Assembly: GCA_007922225.1 (NCBI GenBank)
Contig: ML680053.1
Location: 4,828,164-4,892,163, forward strand
Direction: 5' to 3'
Source of the DNA: Emydura subglobosa
Taxonomy: Eukaryota; Chordata; Testudines; Chelidae
Length of the DNA: 64,000 nucleotides
Position numbers and translations under genes: made by a program. Positions 12,562 to 60,325 of this stretch are shown here, piece by piece. The notes beneath the pieces are model-generated. The model ran no database searches and was not told the DNA's origin. It saw only the letters and a list, made by a program, of their open reading frames with translations. How positions within the stretch are numbered: the stretch's first letter is position 1; each line of letters begins with the position of its first letter.

Positions 12562-13634
12562 GCATGTTTCCAATTCCTCCATCTGACTCTTTCCCATGTC
12601 CTTTTGGAGCCAGGTTTGTAACTGACCTGCAAAATTGTATGTGCTTGCCTATTGGCGTAACCTTTTTTCTGTAGGTCATTTGGTCATTGTTGGTGTAAGG
12701 ATAGGCAAGGTCATCTTGAGTTTGCGCTATTACATTTTCTTGATAATTTTGAAAGCCTGAGTTAAACCAATATGTCCCTGACACAGCCAGCCATGAGCTT
12801 GCCAACCCTTAAGCAAACACTACACTTTATGTGCATGATTAGGCCCACTGAACTCAATTGGATTATTCACGTGCTTAAAGTTTAGCTTGTATTTATGTGT
12901 TAGCAGGATTAGGGTCTAAATCATGTCACTAGCCAGCTATTAGTCTAGAAATAAAGATGAAAACAACCCTCCTCCCAGGGATCCTGGAGTTATCCCAAAG
13001 GAATTTGCAAGTCCACAAATAACCATGAATAAGAGTGAATAGTTTCAAAATATACCAGAGAACTCCAGCCACTGAGCTGGTTGCAAAGTAAACAGGCATA
13101 GATTTTCAGCCAGGGAATCTCATAGAGCTAGAGAGGGCATGGAAAGGAACTAGCCGTCAGAGCAAAAATGAGCCAACCAGGGCTCGGGATGGGTTCGTCA
13201 ATTAAAGCCAACCACAGAAGTCTCTCAGATCTGGCCTCCATTCCCTTAGGAAACTGCTCCCCCTCCAATGGGCAAAGGCAGTGTGCAGAAACAGTAGAGG
13301 TGTCTGCCCCGGCTGGAGCAGAGTTGTATGGACTCTCCTTCACAGTAACCTTAGGGGCAGCAATGGCTCAATGAGAGCAGCCACAACGGAAGGGGGTGGA
13401 GCTGGGCTTTATGGGCTCCCATTCAGAGATACCAGGCTGGGGCTGCAGTAGGAAGATGGCAGCAGCTGAAACTGGGAGCTTGTGTGGCTTATGGGCTCTT
13501 CCTCTAGTGACCTCAGGAAGGGGCAGCAGTGAAGAGATAGCAGGTGCAGGGAGGTTATCAACAAGCAAATGGTCCTGTCAGGGGCTGGAATTCAGGCTGT
13601 TGGTTCAGCGGGATGCTAAATGATGAGAGTTATC

Positions 13635-15508
13635 AAGGGTGGATTGATTTAAATCAAGGTGATTTAAATCATTGATTTAAATCATGCTTTAAATCACCAA
13701 GAAAATCATTGATTTAAATCAAGTTTCCCACTGATACTTCTTCACATATTTCTTAAACAATGGTGCAAATCTGATCACTAAAACATGTTAATTTACAACT
13801 TAATTTTTTAGATAACTTGATTTTTATTAATTTAGGAAATAGTAAATAATACTCATTACCTGTGTCAAGCTACAGATGCAGCAGCAGTACATTAGGAATG
13901 GTAAGAACTAAATCACACACAAACAAACACAATAGCACTTATATTTTATTGAACTAGATCTTAAATGTTACATAAATGTTTCACATTTGCAATTGTAGCA
14001 GTCTCCTGAGTTGCCGGCTGACGGCTGTCCTTAAACTCTTTTTTTTTTTTTTTTTTTTTAATTTTCAGAGTTTATTAACTCTAACAGACAAGTCATCAAA
14101 CACTAAACATACGCTGTCCTCAAAACTTCTACAACTAGCTCTCATCTTCCCCACTCCCACTGTCATTTTTATTCATAGACTGAAACAGAAATACGAGTTT
14201 TCCTGCTTTTTCAACTCCCAGTCGATTTCTTAGCTTTGAGTGAATAATACCAAACGATGAAAATATTCTCTCTTTGCCTGCAGAGAAGCTACTGCTGTGA
14301 AAATTTGGCTTAGCAATTGAAGGAACTCTGTTTCCAGGTGCCTGGCTAATGATTTCCACCATCATCAGTAAACGTACTGTTTAAATGGTTCCGCTCCAGC
14401 CCTGAAATGTATTATGACTGGCATAACTGAGGAGTGATTTTGAGATGCCCAAGCCATGGCAGCAGCAGCATCTTCAGAAGTTAGGCATCTATCTTTATAT
14501 CTGGGGTTGAGAATGTTCGCAAGAAAATGAGGCGGAGTTAGTGTTTGATCCATTTGCTTCTTTATTGCCTGCAGTTTAATTTTCTGGTGAGGTATTTCTT
14601 TCTTCAATGTCTCTTGAAGTGCCTTCCAAATTTCGACAGCATCAGCAATGCAGCAACAATTTATCTCAAGTTTGTTTAAGGCTATGGATATAGGCTTCAG
14701 TATACGAAGCATATCCTCTACATTCCTCTTTAATCCAATGTTAGATACTTTGGATGAGATACTTCCATCTATTTTATCACGGTTTCTTCACAAAGTTTTA
14801 TGAGAATAGGCCAGTTCTTAATAAATTGTTCGATGGAATTCTGTGGTTGATTGTTTTGAACATCTTGAGGGTGAATTAGTTTGGATCCTTCTACTCTCTT
14901 CAGTGAAGCTGAAGCATAATGGTTGTTATGGAAGTATTTTGCGACTTCCACAACATTTTCTTTTATTCCTGGAGAAGATGTATTTAAGTCTTTGGCTAAA
15001 AGATGCATTACATGGGCACTGTAGCCATATGTTATTAAGGAGCATCCTTCCGTTTCTTCTTCTAAGTATCTTCTCATCTTTGTCACATTTGCATCATTGA
15101 GTGAATAATGCCAAATGATGAAGATATTCTCTCTGCCTTTAGGACAGTGTCTTAACTAACTCCTCTGCCTTGCTTGGCCCAGCTCCAGACCACATAAGCA
15201 CAGAACAACAACAATCCTATCCAGCCTGTGTCTTTCTTTGCACATGTGACTTTAGTCTGCTGAGAAACAGAAACTGAAACAGAAACTGAAAACCCAGAAC
15301 TTTCAAGAAGCAAGAGCTGGTAGTTAGGCTGGACAGACTAGAGCCATTAATTCATTTTTCTGAGACTGTAAGTGTAGGTTTAGCATGTTTGTGATGAGAT
15401 TTAATTGTAACTGTTATTTTTTTAAACGAGAGAAAAATTTAATATTTTATTGATGATAAATAAAAAAAATCTGATTTTTTTTTTAATCATTGATTTTTAT
15501 CCACCCTG
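13635..15508 (-). mobile_element. hAT DNA transposon with transposase remnants, 1874 bp
   Basis: Bounded by an exact 8-bp target duplication GAGTTATC (13627-13634 and 15509-15516). Termini are AAGGGTGGATTGATTT and, inverted at the right, CAGGGTGGATAAAAATCAAT; the first base on the left appears mutated from C. The minus strand carries broken hAT transposase. One segment (about 15086-14769) has YFHNNHYAS and FIKNWPIL; the next (about 14712-14365) has IADAVEIW and NILNPRYKD; the C-terminal part (14365-14135) has SFGIIHSKLRNR. Stops and frameshifts separate them and the N-terminal part is missing. Regions near the left end are rich in GATTTAAATC palindromes. Confidence 0.9.
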
Positions 15509-15544
15509 GAGTTATCAGGTAGGGACTGTGGTAAAGAGAGACAC

Positions 15545-16310
15545 AACACAGTGTGGTAGAGAGAGCACCGGATTAGGAATCAAAATCTGGGTGCTAATCC
15601 TGGTGCTGCCACTAACCTGCTGGGTGACCTTGGGTAAGTTAGTTCCCTGCTCTGTGCCTCAATTTCCCCTCCCGCATTTGTCTGTTTCAGTGGGTCTCAA
15701 ACTTATTTGATCATGCTTTCCTTCTTTATGGCTGTAGTAGTTTACACCCCCACTCCTGCCACACAAATACATATACTGATGAAAACAATCAACATGCAAT
15801 TCTCACTAAATATTAAAAGCAGTAAGGCGTTGATTCAAACAGAACCAATGATCCATTGTTATAAGAGCAGAAGCAAAACTGCGATGGTGGTTGATGCTTT
15901 ATTAAATGTGCACGCCACGTCATAGTAAATGGACTAACGTACAGATGGCAACGACTTTGTGTAATGCTATGCAAGCTTAACAGAAATCTGTCAAAATGCA
16001 CAGCACCATCTGAAGACCTGATATGTAAGGAGGAATCATCAGCTTTACTACTTATTCATTGTTGTGGGTAAAATGTGTGCAGGAAATTTTTTTATTTTCC
16101 TCTAATGCTTCTTACGCTCCCTCAGAATACAGTCCACGCCCCCCCATGGGGGGCCCATCCCCCAGTTTGAGAACCTCTGGTCTATGTGTGTGTATATATG
16201 TATAATATACCCATCTGAGTGTATATACCACTATTCTTTGGGGCAGGTACTGTCTCTTGCTGTGGTGTGTACTGTGGCTATTAACCAGAGTTTTCAGAAC
16301 CTAAAGCAGT
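15545..16310 (+). repeat. tRNA-derived SINE, tail type C, interrupted by an hAT MITE
   Basis: The head and body run from 15545 (GTAGAGAGAGCACCGGATTAGG...GGGTGACCTTGGGTAAG...CCTCAATTTCCCC). They break at about 15687 and resume at about 16180 with the tail (TTTGGGGCAGGTACTGTCTCTTGCTG). Removing the insert restores the order seen in the intact copies at 36525 and 55615. Confidence 0.65.
15688..16179. mobile_element. hAT MITE (CAGTGG...-type ends), 492 bp
   Basis: The left end is CAGTGGGTCTCAAACTT and the right end is AGTTTGAGAACCTCTG, inverted partners of the common hAT terminus. Flanks GTCTGTTT and GTCTATGT match at 6 of 8 bases, a plausible aged target duplication. No coding sequence. It lies inside the SINE listed above. 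Confidence 0.75.
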
Positions 16311-16663
16311 GGTAACTTAACTGTTTCACCCCAGGTGGTGTCAGGAATAAATCAGTGGGAACAAACTGCTTCCGTCTGATGAAGATTCATACAAGCAAGT
16401 GTGCTCTTATCTAAAACTATAGTTTATTAGATTTAAGAACACACAGACATAAGCAATAGGTTTAGAACATCCCAAATAATTACCTAACATCTGAGACGGT
16501 ATTGAGGAATTTGCAGCAGGTCAGCAATGGCCGGTTGCTTCCCAACCAAGGAGGATGGTGTCAGGAAGATGTCTGTCAGGATGGCTTCAGAGGCCTGTTC
16601 CACAGTACATTCTATTATCTAGTCCCTTTATAACTAACTTTCACAAAACACAAAAGTCATAGT

Positions 16664-16796
16664 TAGGATCCAGAGGGGTAGCCGTGTTAGTCTGTTTTCA
16701 GCAAAACAACGAGAGCTCTGTGGCACCTTAAAGACTAATATATTTATTTGGACATAAGCTTTTGTGGGCAGAAACCCACTTCATCAGATGCATCAT
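16664..16796 (-). repeat. Dispersed reptile repeat with CTGATGA-hairpin core
   Basis: The + strand reads GTAGCCGTGTTAGTCTG...GGCACCTTAAAGACTAA...ACCCACTTCATCAGATGCAT, a sequence I recognise as very common in turtle genomes. On the minus strand it contains CTGATGA, a GTGGG/CCCAC hairpin and an A-rich box. It could be the end of a Penelope-like element, but this was not established. Confidence 0.55.
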
Positions 16797-19554
16797 CACT
16801 TCTCCTAACTGGGTCATTACTTCTCCTAACTTCAATGAACTACTTATGAACAAAATGTTCCTAACAATCTTAGTCATAATAAGCTTCTATATCAAAGGCG
16901 CCCTCATTCAAGGTCTCCAATCCACTTGTTTTCTTTCTGTCTCAAATGGTTGACTCTTTTCTCCCCTCTTCCCATTCTGGTTAGCGCAAACTGCAAGCCT
17001 GCATTGACCTTGCCTTCAGAAGTCCAGCTTATTCAAATTAACCCTTAACTATGTGGTGGTCTATTTTTTTAATTCACGGTGGCTGAATGCACACAATATG
17101 GTTGCTATTAGCTTGATTAAATTCTGGAGTGACATGACCCTCAAATCCAGGGCAACGTGCCTAGTACAGTGAAGTCCTGATATGGACTGGGGCCTCGAAG
17201 CACTACAGCAATAATGAATGCTTCTAAGAGGTGATAGCTAGGAGCTAAGATATCGACTTCTTTTTTTGGGCTTAAGATATGGGCTTATTTTTGCTGGCAT
17301 CAAGCCGGGACTAATGTAAAAGAGGAGCAGCAGCCTTTCTCATGGGTTTAATGGGTCCTCATGTATCATCAGTCACAAGTTGTGTGTTCACTGCAGAGTT
17401 ATCTTGGGTGATAGTTAGGCGGGAGCAGCACAGTGTGAAGCCCTAGCCAGGTGCCTCCGTGGTGCTGCACTCCCCCACGTGTGTCACTAGGATGTCTGAG
17501 GATATATCCCAGGGTTCTTTGTGCTGTAGGATGCTGAGCCACTCTGATTCTTTCCAAGTGAACTGTGGGAGAACTTGTCTGTCCTTTGAGGGGATATTGT
17601 GGGAACGCAATGGAGGACTATCAGCGCTCAGGTGATTTAGCCCATGTCCTCACTGCAAAATGGGTGGGTTGCCAGCACCCGAGCTCTCGTCCATATCCCC
17701 AGCCAGGCCCGCTCACCTGGGTTAAAGCACCACCAATCTTGGACAAGAGGATTTTTTGTGTGGACGGGAAAGGTGGAGGTCTGGGGTGGCACTTGAGTAA
17801 GATCCAGAGTAAAGTGCAGTGGAGAGACACCTTACAGTTCTGCCTTAGCAGCATAGGAGGCTTGTTCCCACCTCCCCTTTCCTTAGCTGCAGGACATGGT
17901 GCTCTGGTGCCAGGGATGGATAAGGCCATCTGACACCCATGCAGGCAGTTGGCTGAGATATTGCAGCTGCTTTATCCAGGAGTCCTTGATTTGTACCCCT
18001 CTGGGATGATCCAGCCTAGCAGTGAAACTAAAATAGTCTGTTTCTTGTAAAACCTTGTTAATGGAAAATGATCTTGGCATGCAGTCTGTGCTGAACCCCG
18101 CGTGGTTGTTTCCCCACTAAGCCCCACACAGGCCTCATCCTCCAGACAGATGGCTTTCAATGATGCAGATCTTGCTTAAATCCAGGGCAATACTCTGCTT
18201 CAGGATATATTTACAAGAGGACTGTAACCAATTAAGAAGCCAATTACATAGGGCAATTTGCTCAGTGCCTCCCAGTATGGAATCAGACTGGCAGAAAAGT
18301 GCAAGGAGGATTGTTTCTGGCTTAATTGTAGTTGAAATAATGGTGGAAAAAAAGCCAGCCAGCCCTGGGGAAAAAAGAGGAAGAGTGCAGATGCTTGGAG
18401 ACAAAGTCATGCAATAAAGTACAAAATAGCACATCCATTTGCTCTGGTAAGTTTGTTTTTCAGAATGGACTTTAAAAACCAAGGGCTAGACACTCACCTG
18501 GTGTACAGCAGCATAGCTCCATTGAAGTCAGTCACTTTTAAGGTGTGGCTCTATCATTATAAATAGGCTCTCGTTTTACTGGTACAGAGCACCTTTCCTC
18601 CAGAAGGACCCAAAATACTTTACAGGTTCTGGGTTTGATTTTCAGTGCTGCCCAAGTTCCACTTAGCACAGGAATTGAGGGGAGGGGAGCAAATATGACT
18701 TTAAGCCAACTTTTTGCCTCTCTGTGTTCTGAGGTCACTCCCCTGGCATAAATTAGAGCAGTCTCAAGGCTGCTCTAATTTACACTTAGCTGCCAATGGC
18801 CCAGGGTCTGTTGAAGTAGCCAATATTAGCCAGGGCACTGTAGTAGTTTCGCTGTGCTCCCTTGTTTCTGGCCACACCCGTAACACGCCCCCTACAGTGA
18901 GGGCTACAAGGGGAAAGGTAAGAACTGTCCAGGGAATCTCCCTACCCCAGGGGACTTCTCCTGCAGATTTACTGGCTTTAGATCCCCTTTATGCCACTAG
19001 TGGCATATTCCACATGGGAGGTGGTGTGAGATGTATCATCCAGAAGATCACCCCCAAAGAGAGCGGGGTTGTGTCTGTTGCGGGCTTCCAAGCCAAGTAC
19101 TAAAAGCTGTTCCACACCATGAGCTTTGTGCAGTTGCAGCCGGGAGAAGCAACGCGGCTGGTATCGCTACAGCTTAGGTGCGGGCAATGTGCATGCACAC
19201 TCCCCAGGCATCCTGGAGACACTTTGAGCCAGCTGCTGTCCAGGGGTAAGCAGGCACAGCTCCGTTGACCTCAGTGGACTCAAGACCCAGATTGCTCAGT
19301 GCCTGCACGCTGCAGCGACAGGGACTATAGTAACATCTCTGATGGAGAGATTTCCTCTGTCTCCACCAATGGACTTGCCATCTACTCAGACACTTTAGGC
19401 TCTTCTTTCCCTCCCAGATTCTGTATTGATTATTTATAATGCAGTCACACCCAGGAACCATAGTCTGCTGGGCACTGTGCCAACATAGAACAAAAGGACA
19501 GTCTCTGCCCACAGAAACTTGTTTCTGAGACATGATCCTACGCACGCTTGTGGC
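16797..19554. other. Intronic stretch with no recognised feature
   Basis: No gene is seen. A weak minus-strand SINE tail (type C) may lie at about 19425-19510. The ORFs here are short and without similarity I know. Confidence 0.5.
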
Positions 19555-20215
19555 TGAGAGGGGAATGCTATAAGAAAAATAGAAAGGAGCATAAACTCTG
19601 GCAAGTGACATGTAAAAATATAATTAGGAAGGTCAAAAAAGAATTTGAAGAACAACTAGCTAAAGACTCAAAAAATAACAGCACATTTTTAAGTACATCA
19701 GAAGCAGAAAGCCAGTTGAATAACCAGTGGGGCCATTGGACGATTGAGATGCTAAAGGAGCACTCAAGGAAGATAAGGCTATTGTGAAGAAATTAAATGA
19801 ATTCTTTGCATCGGTCTTCACAGCTGAGGATGTGAGGGAGATTCCCAAACCTGTGCCACTCTTTTTAGGAGACAAATCCGAGGAACTGCCCCAGATTGAG
19901 GTGTCATTAGAGGAGGATTTGGAACAAATTGATAAATTAAACAGTAATAGGGCACCAGGACCAGATGGTATCCACGCAAGAGTTCTGAAGGAACTCAGAT
20001 GTGAAATTGCAGAACTAACTGTGGCACGTAACCCATCCTTTAAATCAGTTTCTGTACCAGATGACTGGAGGATAGCTAATGTGATGCCAATTTTTTAAAA
20101 AGGTTCCAGAGGCGATCCCAGCAAGTACAGTCCAGTAAGCCTAACTTCAGTACTAGGCAAATTGGTTGAAACTATAGTAAAGAACAGAATAACCAGACAC
20201 ACAGATTAATATGAG
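19555..20215 (+). mobile_element. CR1 LINE fragment (linker and start of RT)
   Basis: The + frames give KKLNEFFASVFTAED, then APGPDGIHARVLKEL and DDWRIANVMPIF, the region between endonuclease and reverse transcriptase and the first RT motifs of CR1. It has frameshifts and ends after GNPSKYS- and KLVETI-like text. Confidence 0.8.
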
Positions 20216-20619
20216 TTGTTGAGGAGTCCTTGCTTGATTGAAAACCCGCCTTCTTGCCCAGGTAAGGGCAGAGCACAAACACCTTTAGGATGTTTGAACT
20301 GGTTGCGTTGGAGTTTGTGCTCCCGCCTTTTTTGCCCATGTAGGCATGACCCATGAGACTTAACACAGCCCTGGGTGCCCGTGTTCTTGTGTGACTCTTG
20401 TGATCACAGCCTGACGGGCGAGTGACTGACTCACTGTTTACCTTTCAGGTGGAATCCCGGACTCCGTTAATGTTAGAGTTCACCTGGCTTCCCTCTCTTT
20501 CTCTACAACATGCTGTATAAAAGTTTGTTTCTCACTGCACGGGGCTTTTCCCCAAGCCTTTATCTATTACCAAGGCAGAGGTGGTGGTGGGAGGAAAGAG
20601 AATCTCACTTCTCTGGCCT
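20216..20619. other. Insert between two CR1 fragments, possibly LTR-like
   Basis: Non-CR1 sequence separating two CR1 pieces. It carries TATAAAAG near 20515 and ends in C/T-rich text. No clear duplication of target bases was found; an LTR origin is only a possibility. Confidence 0.25.
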
Positions 20620-20855
20620 TCCTTCCACCAGGACCAGATGGTATTCACCCAAATGTGAAATTGTAGAACTACTAACTGTGGCATGTTACCTTTCATTTAA
20701 ATCAGCTTCTGTACTAGATGACTGGAGGATAGCTAATGTGACTCCAATTTTTAAAAAAGGCTCCAGAGGCAATCCCAGCAATTACAGCCTAACTTCAGTA
20801 CCAGGCAAATTGGTTGAAACTATAGTAAAGAACAGAATTATCAGACCCTGCTAAT
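20620..20855 (+). mobile_element. Second CR1 RT fragment, same orientation
   Basis: Repeats part of the fragment ending at 20215: ACCAGGACCAGATGGTATTC at about 20630, then LDDWRIANVTPIFKKGSRGN and KLVETIVKNRII. It lacks a short piece after GPDGIH that the first copy has. Confidence 0.75.
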
Positions 20856-56163
<35,308 letters not shown>

Positions 56164-57411
56164 CTACTCAAGAACTCTTCTTCAGGAGCCATATATGTGA
56201 ATATATATATATCTATAGTATATATACTGTCTACAAAAGTATATGAACTATGCATGTATCACATTTAAAGGGGCCAGTCTTATGTTTTCAATGTTAAACA
56301 AGGTGCCTTTTTGGGAACTAAAATGATTCTTTTACTCACATGAGGCATTGTTTGTAGCCAATACTACCGAGGTCTGTGCCGGTGTGAAAGCACTGGGCAT
56401 ATGGTACGTTCTGGGAGAGGCAGAGTGGGGTGTCATGATGCTGTTTGTTTACATGGGGACGTTGCATGCACACACAGGGATGGGCAGATTGGTCCCACCG
56501 AGCAATATGCATCTTAAATCTACCTGCTTGGTTTTCGACTCACTGTATGGAAATTCATAATCACTGAAGTCTCCTTTAATCACTCTTCTGTGGAGGCATC
56601 TCAGAAAAATGGATAACAAGTGGTTTAAATTTGCATGGAAGTTTGTATGTATACAGGGCACAGGTCTGGCTGTAGAGCACCCGGTAGAAGAAAACATCAG
56701 AGAATTTCCACAGTCTTTCCAAAACAGTGAATGCCATCCTCCGTGGGCAGCGGCCCCACTTTACAAGACAAAGATCATGGCTACACCATCCAGTGCCTGC
56801 TGTCTCATGGTCAGCTGTGTGTGCTCTACCTTGCCAAGTATCAGCTCCAGTCTTTCATTGATAATTGTGAGAGGGGGAAATGGAAAAGCCAATGTGGCCC
56901 TTTTTACTAGCTCCTAGGGAAAGTCAGAGAATACACAAACTATCTTGTCTATTCATTACAGACAAGCCAAGCCATAATGACAGGAAAGGTGGGTTTTTAC
57001 AGCCTTTTTCATTTCATCATATTGTATCAGGACCAAAATGTCTTAATATTTGTAATCCTTTTAGGTCATTTTTTCTTTTTCTTAAGAAACAAATTGATAG
57101 AAGTAGGTTTTATTCCCCCTCCAAGGAAATAACGAAAGAATCTTTTATTTCATGATTTATTTGGGAGTCTTTTATTTTTAAAGCAGATTTGGGAGAGGAG
57201 TTACTCAGATTCCATGTAATTATTGCTGTCTTTTCTACTTCCGTAAAATGAACTAAAGTTTTAAGTTGTTAGTTGTTTTGTTTCATTTTTGGGGGGCAGA
57301 TCAGCACTTTACTGTCAGCCTAGTTGGTCTAGGGGATGCCTTTGATTTAATGTCTGCTATTTCCATCAATCATTTCATTCCTCATAAAGAATCCAGTATT
57401 GCACTTTATTA

Positions 57412-57417
57412 AATAAA
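57412..57417 (+). promoter_or_regulatory. Candidate CAPN5 poly(A) signal (proximal)
   Basis: AATAAA followed within 10-20 bases by a GT-rich stretch (TTTGTGGTGTGTATGT), the expected downstream element. This is the best-supported cleavage site for the CAPN5 transcript. Confidence 0.65.
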
Positions 57418-57688
57418 ATTTTGTGGTGTGTATGTCTTAAAATGGGCTGGGAAAAATGTCTTTGTATACAAAAAGCATCAAAGTGTCATGCTGTACGAGA
57501 TCAAAGAGCAGTCCAAATATGCAGTTAAAAAAAAAGAAGCCAAAATTGTACAGATTGTACCTACTATAAATACATTGCATATATTTTATTTGAACGCCGT
57601 CACTTCCGAATATTGTGGTCTTTCATAACCCTTTCACAAACCCAAGGGCTACTGTATGGATTGGGTTATTCAGTTTCAAATTCTTTTC

Positions 57689-57694
57689 AATAAA
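57689..57694 (+). promoter_or_regulatory. Candidate CAPN5 poly(A) signal (distal)
   Basis: A second AATAAA about 280 bases downstream, with a weaker T-rich context. It may give a longer 3' end. A third copy at 57804-57809 has no clear downstream element. Confidence 0.4.
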
Positions 57695-57720
57695 CTTCCA
57701 TTTTGAACTGATTTCTCCGC

Positions 57721-60189
57721 CAGCTTTTAATTCAAGCCAAGTCCTGGGCATGTCTTAGGGTGACGTCAGTAAACAATGATCTGCATGCACATCTGCTTAC
57801 ACTAATAAACATTCACTTAACAGGGGAAGGGAATGTGTGGAGAGGACTATATTTGTGGAGCATCCTCCTCATCTGAGAGCAAACCCTTACACTGTGTACC
57901 TGGAAACTTGCCACACGGTGGCAGGGTGTCACTTTCCAGTCCCTACGCCTCCTCTCCTCCTGAAAGATCGTTGACCAGGGCACAAATGGACCTGCTGGAG
58001 AACACACGCCGTTACATGGATTGGGTGTGGGTGAGAGGCAGTCGTGAGCTGCCATGGCTAAAGATTACTCCAGACAAGCAGTGTGCCCACTGCAATGTTC
58101 CCACACTGTGTGAGATGCTGTGCTGTGCACCCCTTCTATGCCCTAATTCTGGGCTGCTCCGGGGGTGGAAGAGGCTACTCGTTTAGCTATAGCAGCCTGT
58201 CCCCTGGGGGCCTCTGAATCTCTGCAGGGCGACATTCTGTCGCCCTGTCCCTAACACACCACCCAATGACTCTCCATTCTTTGGCAATGTCTGTAGATAG
58301 GACAGTGCCGGGTTTGATTGGTGCAGGAGTCCCAAAGGATCCGAGGTGCCTCTGATTTCTGGCTAGGACCCCTACACTTGGCAGTAAGGAGCATTTCATT
58401 AGCCTCTGACCAACACTCCAGCTAGGCTTTTGGGCAGCCATTTCCCACAAAGGACCTGCGACCGCACTGACCGGTCTCCACGCCACACAGCGGCCCTGTT
58501 ACTACCAGTGAGCTGCATGGTGGCCCAGACAGGAATAGCCGCAGCTCTTGGCTCCAGGTGATTTCATCCTTCCACCCCTCACAAATTTTTCTTTACGTGC
58601 TGGACAGGCAGTCACGGATGAAGAAGCGGGGATAGGATGCCCGGGGCGGGGGGGCTTCTGAAAGTAATGAGACTTTGGGCACATTCCTTCAAGTGTTGGT
58701 GGCATCTCTTTACAGCTACTGGAAGAATTGCCTGGACTACCTGATGAGCCCACCATTGTGGTGCTAGCCAGCAGACTCTAATGATGGCGCTGTATGTTTC
58801 CGCAGCGCCGCTGGGCCCCCAGGGGAAACCCCCTCCCACTCTGCCCCATTGCCGGAGAGTCACAAGAGGAAGAGGAAACCAAGTGACCTCATGTCGCGGC
58901 CCCTCTGCCCCATAGTGAAGGGGGGCAAATACGAGAAGCAGTCTCCCTCTCCGTGGGAGAAGAACAGGTAAACCCTTCAAGGCGAAGGCCTTGGTCATAC
59001 TCATGGCGGCAGAAGAAAAGGGGCAGGAGAAAATCCCCTGCATCCCTCCCAGACAGGACAGAGCTACGAGACAGGATGGGGCCCTCCCTACCTCCACGCC
59101 AGCAGGAGTGAGTGAGAGGAAGAGCTACACATGAAGATGCAGTGGGGGAGCTGGCCCGCTGCCTGTTCCCCTAAAGCCGCCAGAGATGGAGAAATGGGCT
59201 GCTTGCCTTCTGAGCCTTGAAGCTATTTGATGGAGATACGCCACAAAGGCAGCAAATCCCTCGGCTCCCACCTCGCAGAGGAAGTGAAATCAGCTCGGTC
59301 CTCAGGGCCTGCGGTGTGGGTGGCAGAGGCAACATTTAACTTTCAGAGGTGCTGAGCAAAACCCAACTCCCTTTCTAGTCGCTGGAAGATGTAAGTGCCC
59401 CGCACCTCTGACAGCCAGGCCCCTTCCAGTCAGATATGGACTCCTCGCCGCAAGCCCGGGCAGTCATCCGGGTGTATTTCGTAAAGTTGTGTGTGTACAC
59501 AACCCGGACGGTGGGCAACGCATTTCCACGCGTGGGGATGTAAGGGGCAGTGTGGCTGTTAGCGCGTGTTCCCCGAAGATAGTGCACGGGACTGCCCCCA
59601 GCACCCTCTTTGGTACCCCACGTGGCCGTTACCCCACCGTCTCTGGACCTTTGGACTCCAACACTCCAGCTGGCTCTCTCAGGGCCCACTGATCGTGTAA
59701 CCCAAAGAGCTCTCAGCCGGGCTGGGGGGCTGTTCCCATCGCTTCTCTACAGCCACGCTAGGATTCAGGGTGGCAACGCTGGCGAATGGGGCGGGGGATG
59801 CGTGCTGCAGTGAGGGGCAGTGTGTGTGTCTGAGCGTCTGGTCTATGCATTTGGGCCAGGTAATCCATCTCTGCAGTCTCCCACAGGCAGCCAATGAAAC
59901 TGTTGTGTGCAGATTAGCTGTAGAGTAAGGGTGGCGATTGGCTGGGTTACCTCTGATGTCACAATGGTCTAGAACTCTTGGCCCGGCACAGACGCATGCA
60001 AACCGCATGGGCGTAATTCGTAGTCAAAATGGCTGAGAACTTACCAACTGGATGGTAGCAGAGTACACAACCCAGCGCTAACGCACCCTGGGGATGGTCT
60101 GAACAAAGAGCGCGCTCGGCCATGTGTGCGGCTGTTTCTATCGCTTCACGCTGACTCTGTAGACATTCCAGGCTTCAGTGTGACAATCC
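57721..60189. other. Intergenic stretch after CAPN5, no gene recognised
   Basis: No ORF with recognisable similarity. MYO7A is expected next by mammalian synteny, but no MYO7A exon was seen. Confidence 0.5.
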
Positions 60190-60325
60190 TAAGAACGTAA
60201 AGACACACTCCGGGACAGACCCAATAGTCCATCTAGCCCTGTAGCCTGTCTTCCGACAGTGGCTGGTACCAGGTGCTTCAGAGGGAATGAACAGAACAGG
60301 GCAATTTATCAAGTGACACCTGGAA
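60190..60325 (-). mobile_element. CR1 3' UTR fragment
   Basis: Text CCAATAGTCCATCTAGCCCT...CAGAGGGAATGAACAGAACA parallels 9730-9815 in the larger CR1 copy. Confidence 0.65.

Larger units (their letters stand above)
56164..57720 (+). other. CAPN5: CAPN5 3' untranslated region (end approximate)
   Basis: AT-rich, mostly repeat-free sequence directly after the CAPN5 stop. An alternating TA stretch lies at about 56203-56229. The nearest canonical poly(A) signals are AATAAA at 57412 and 57689, so the UTR is about 1.25 or 1.55 kb. The end is inferred from signals only. Confidence 0.75.

Noticed and set aside
12188..12805. 205-codon minus-strand ORF, one of the longest in the window
   Set aside because: It runs across a fold-back MITE (12387-12561), has no domain I recognise and no splice or start context of note; chance read-through.
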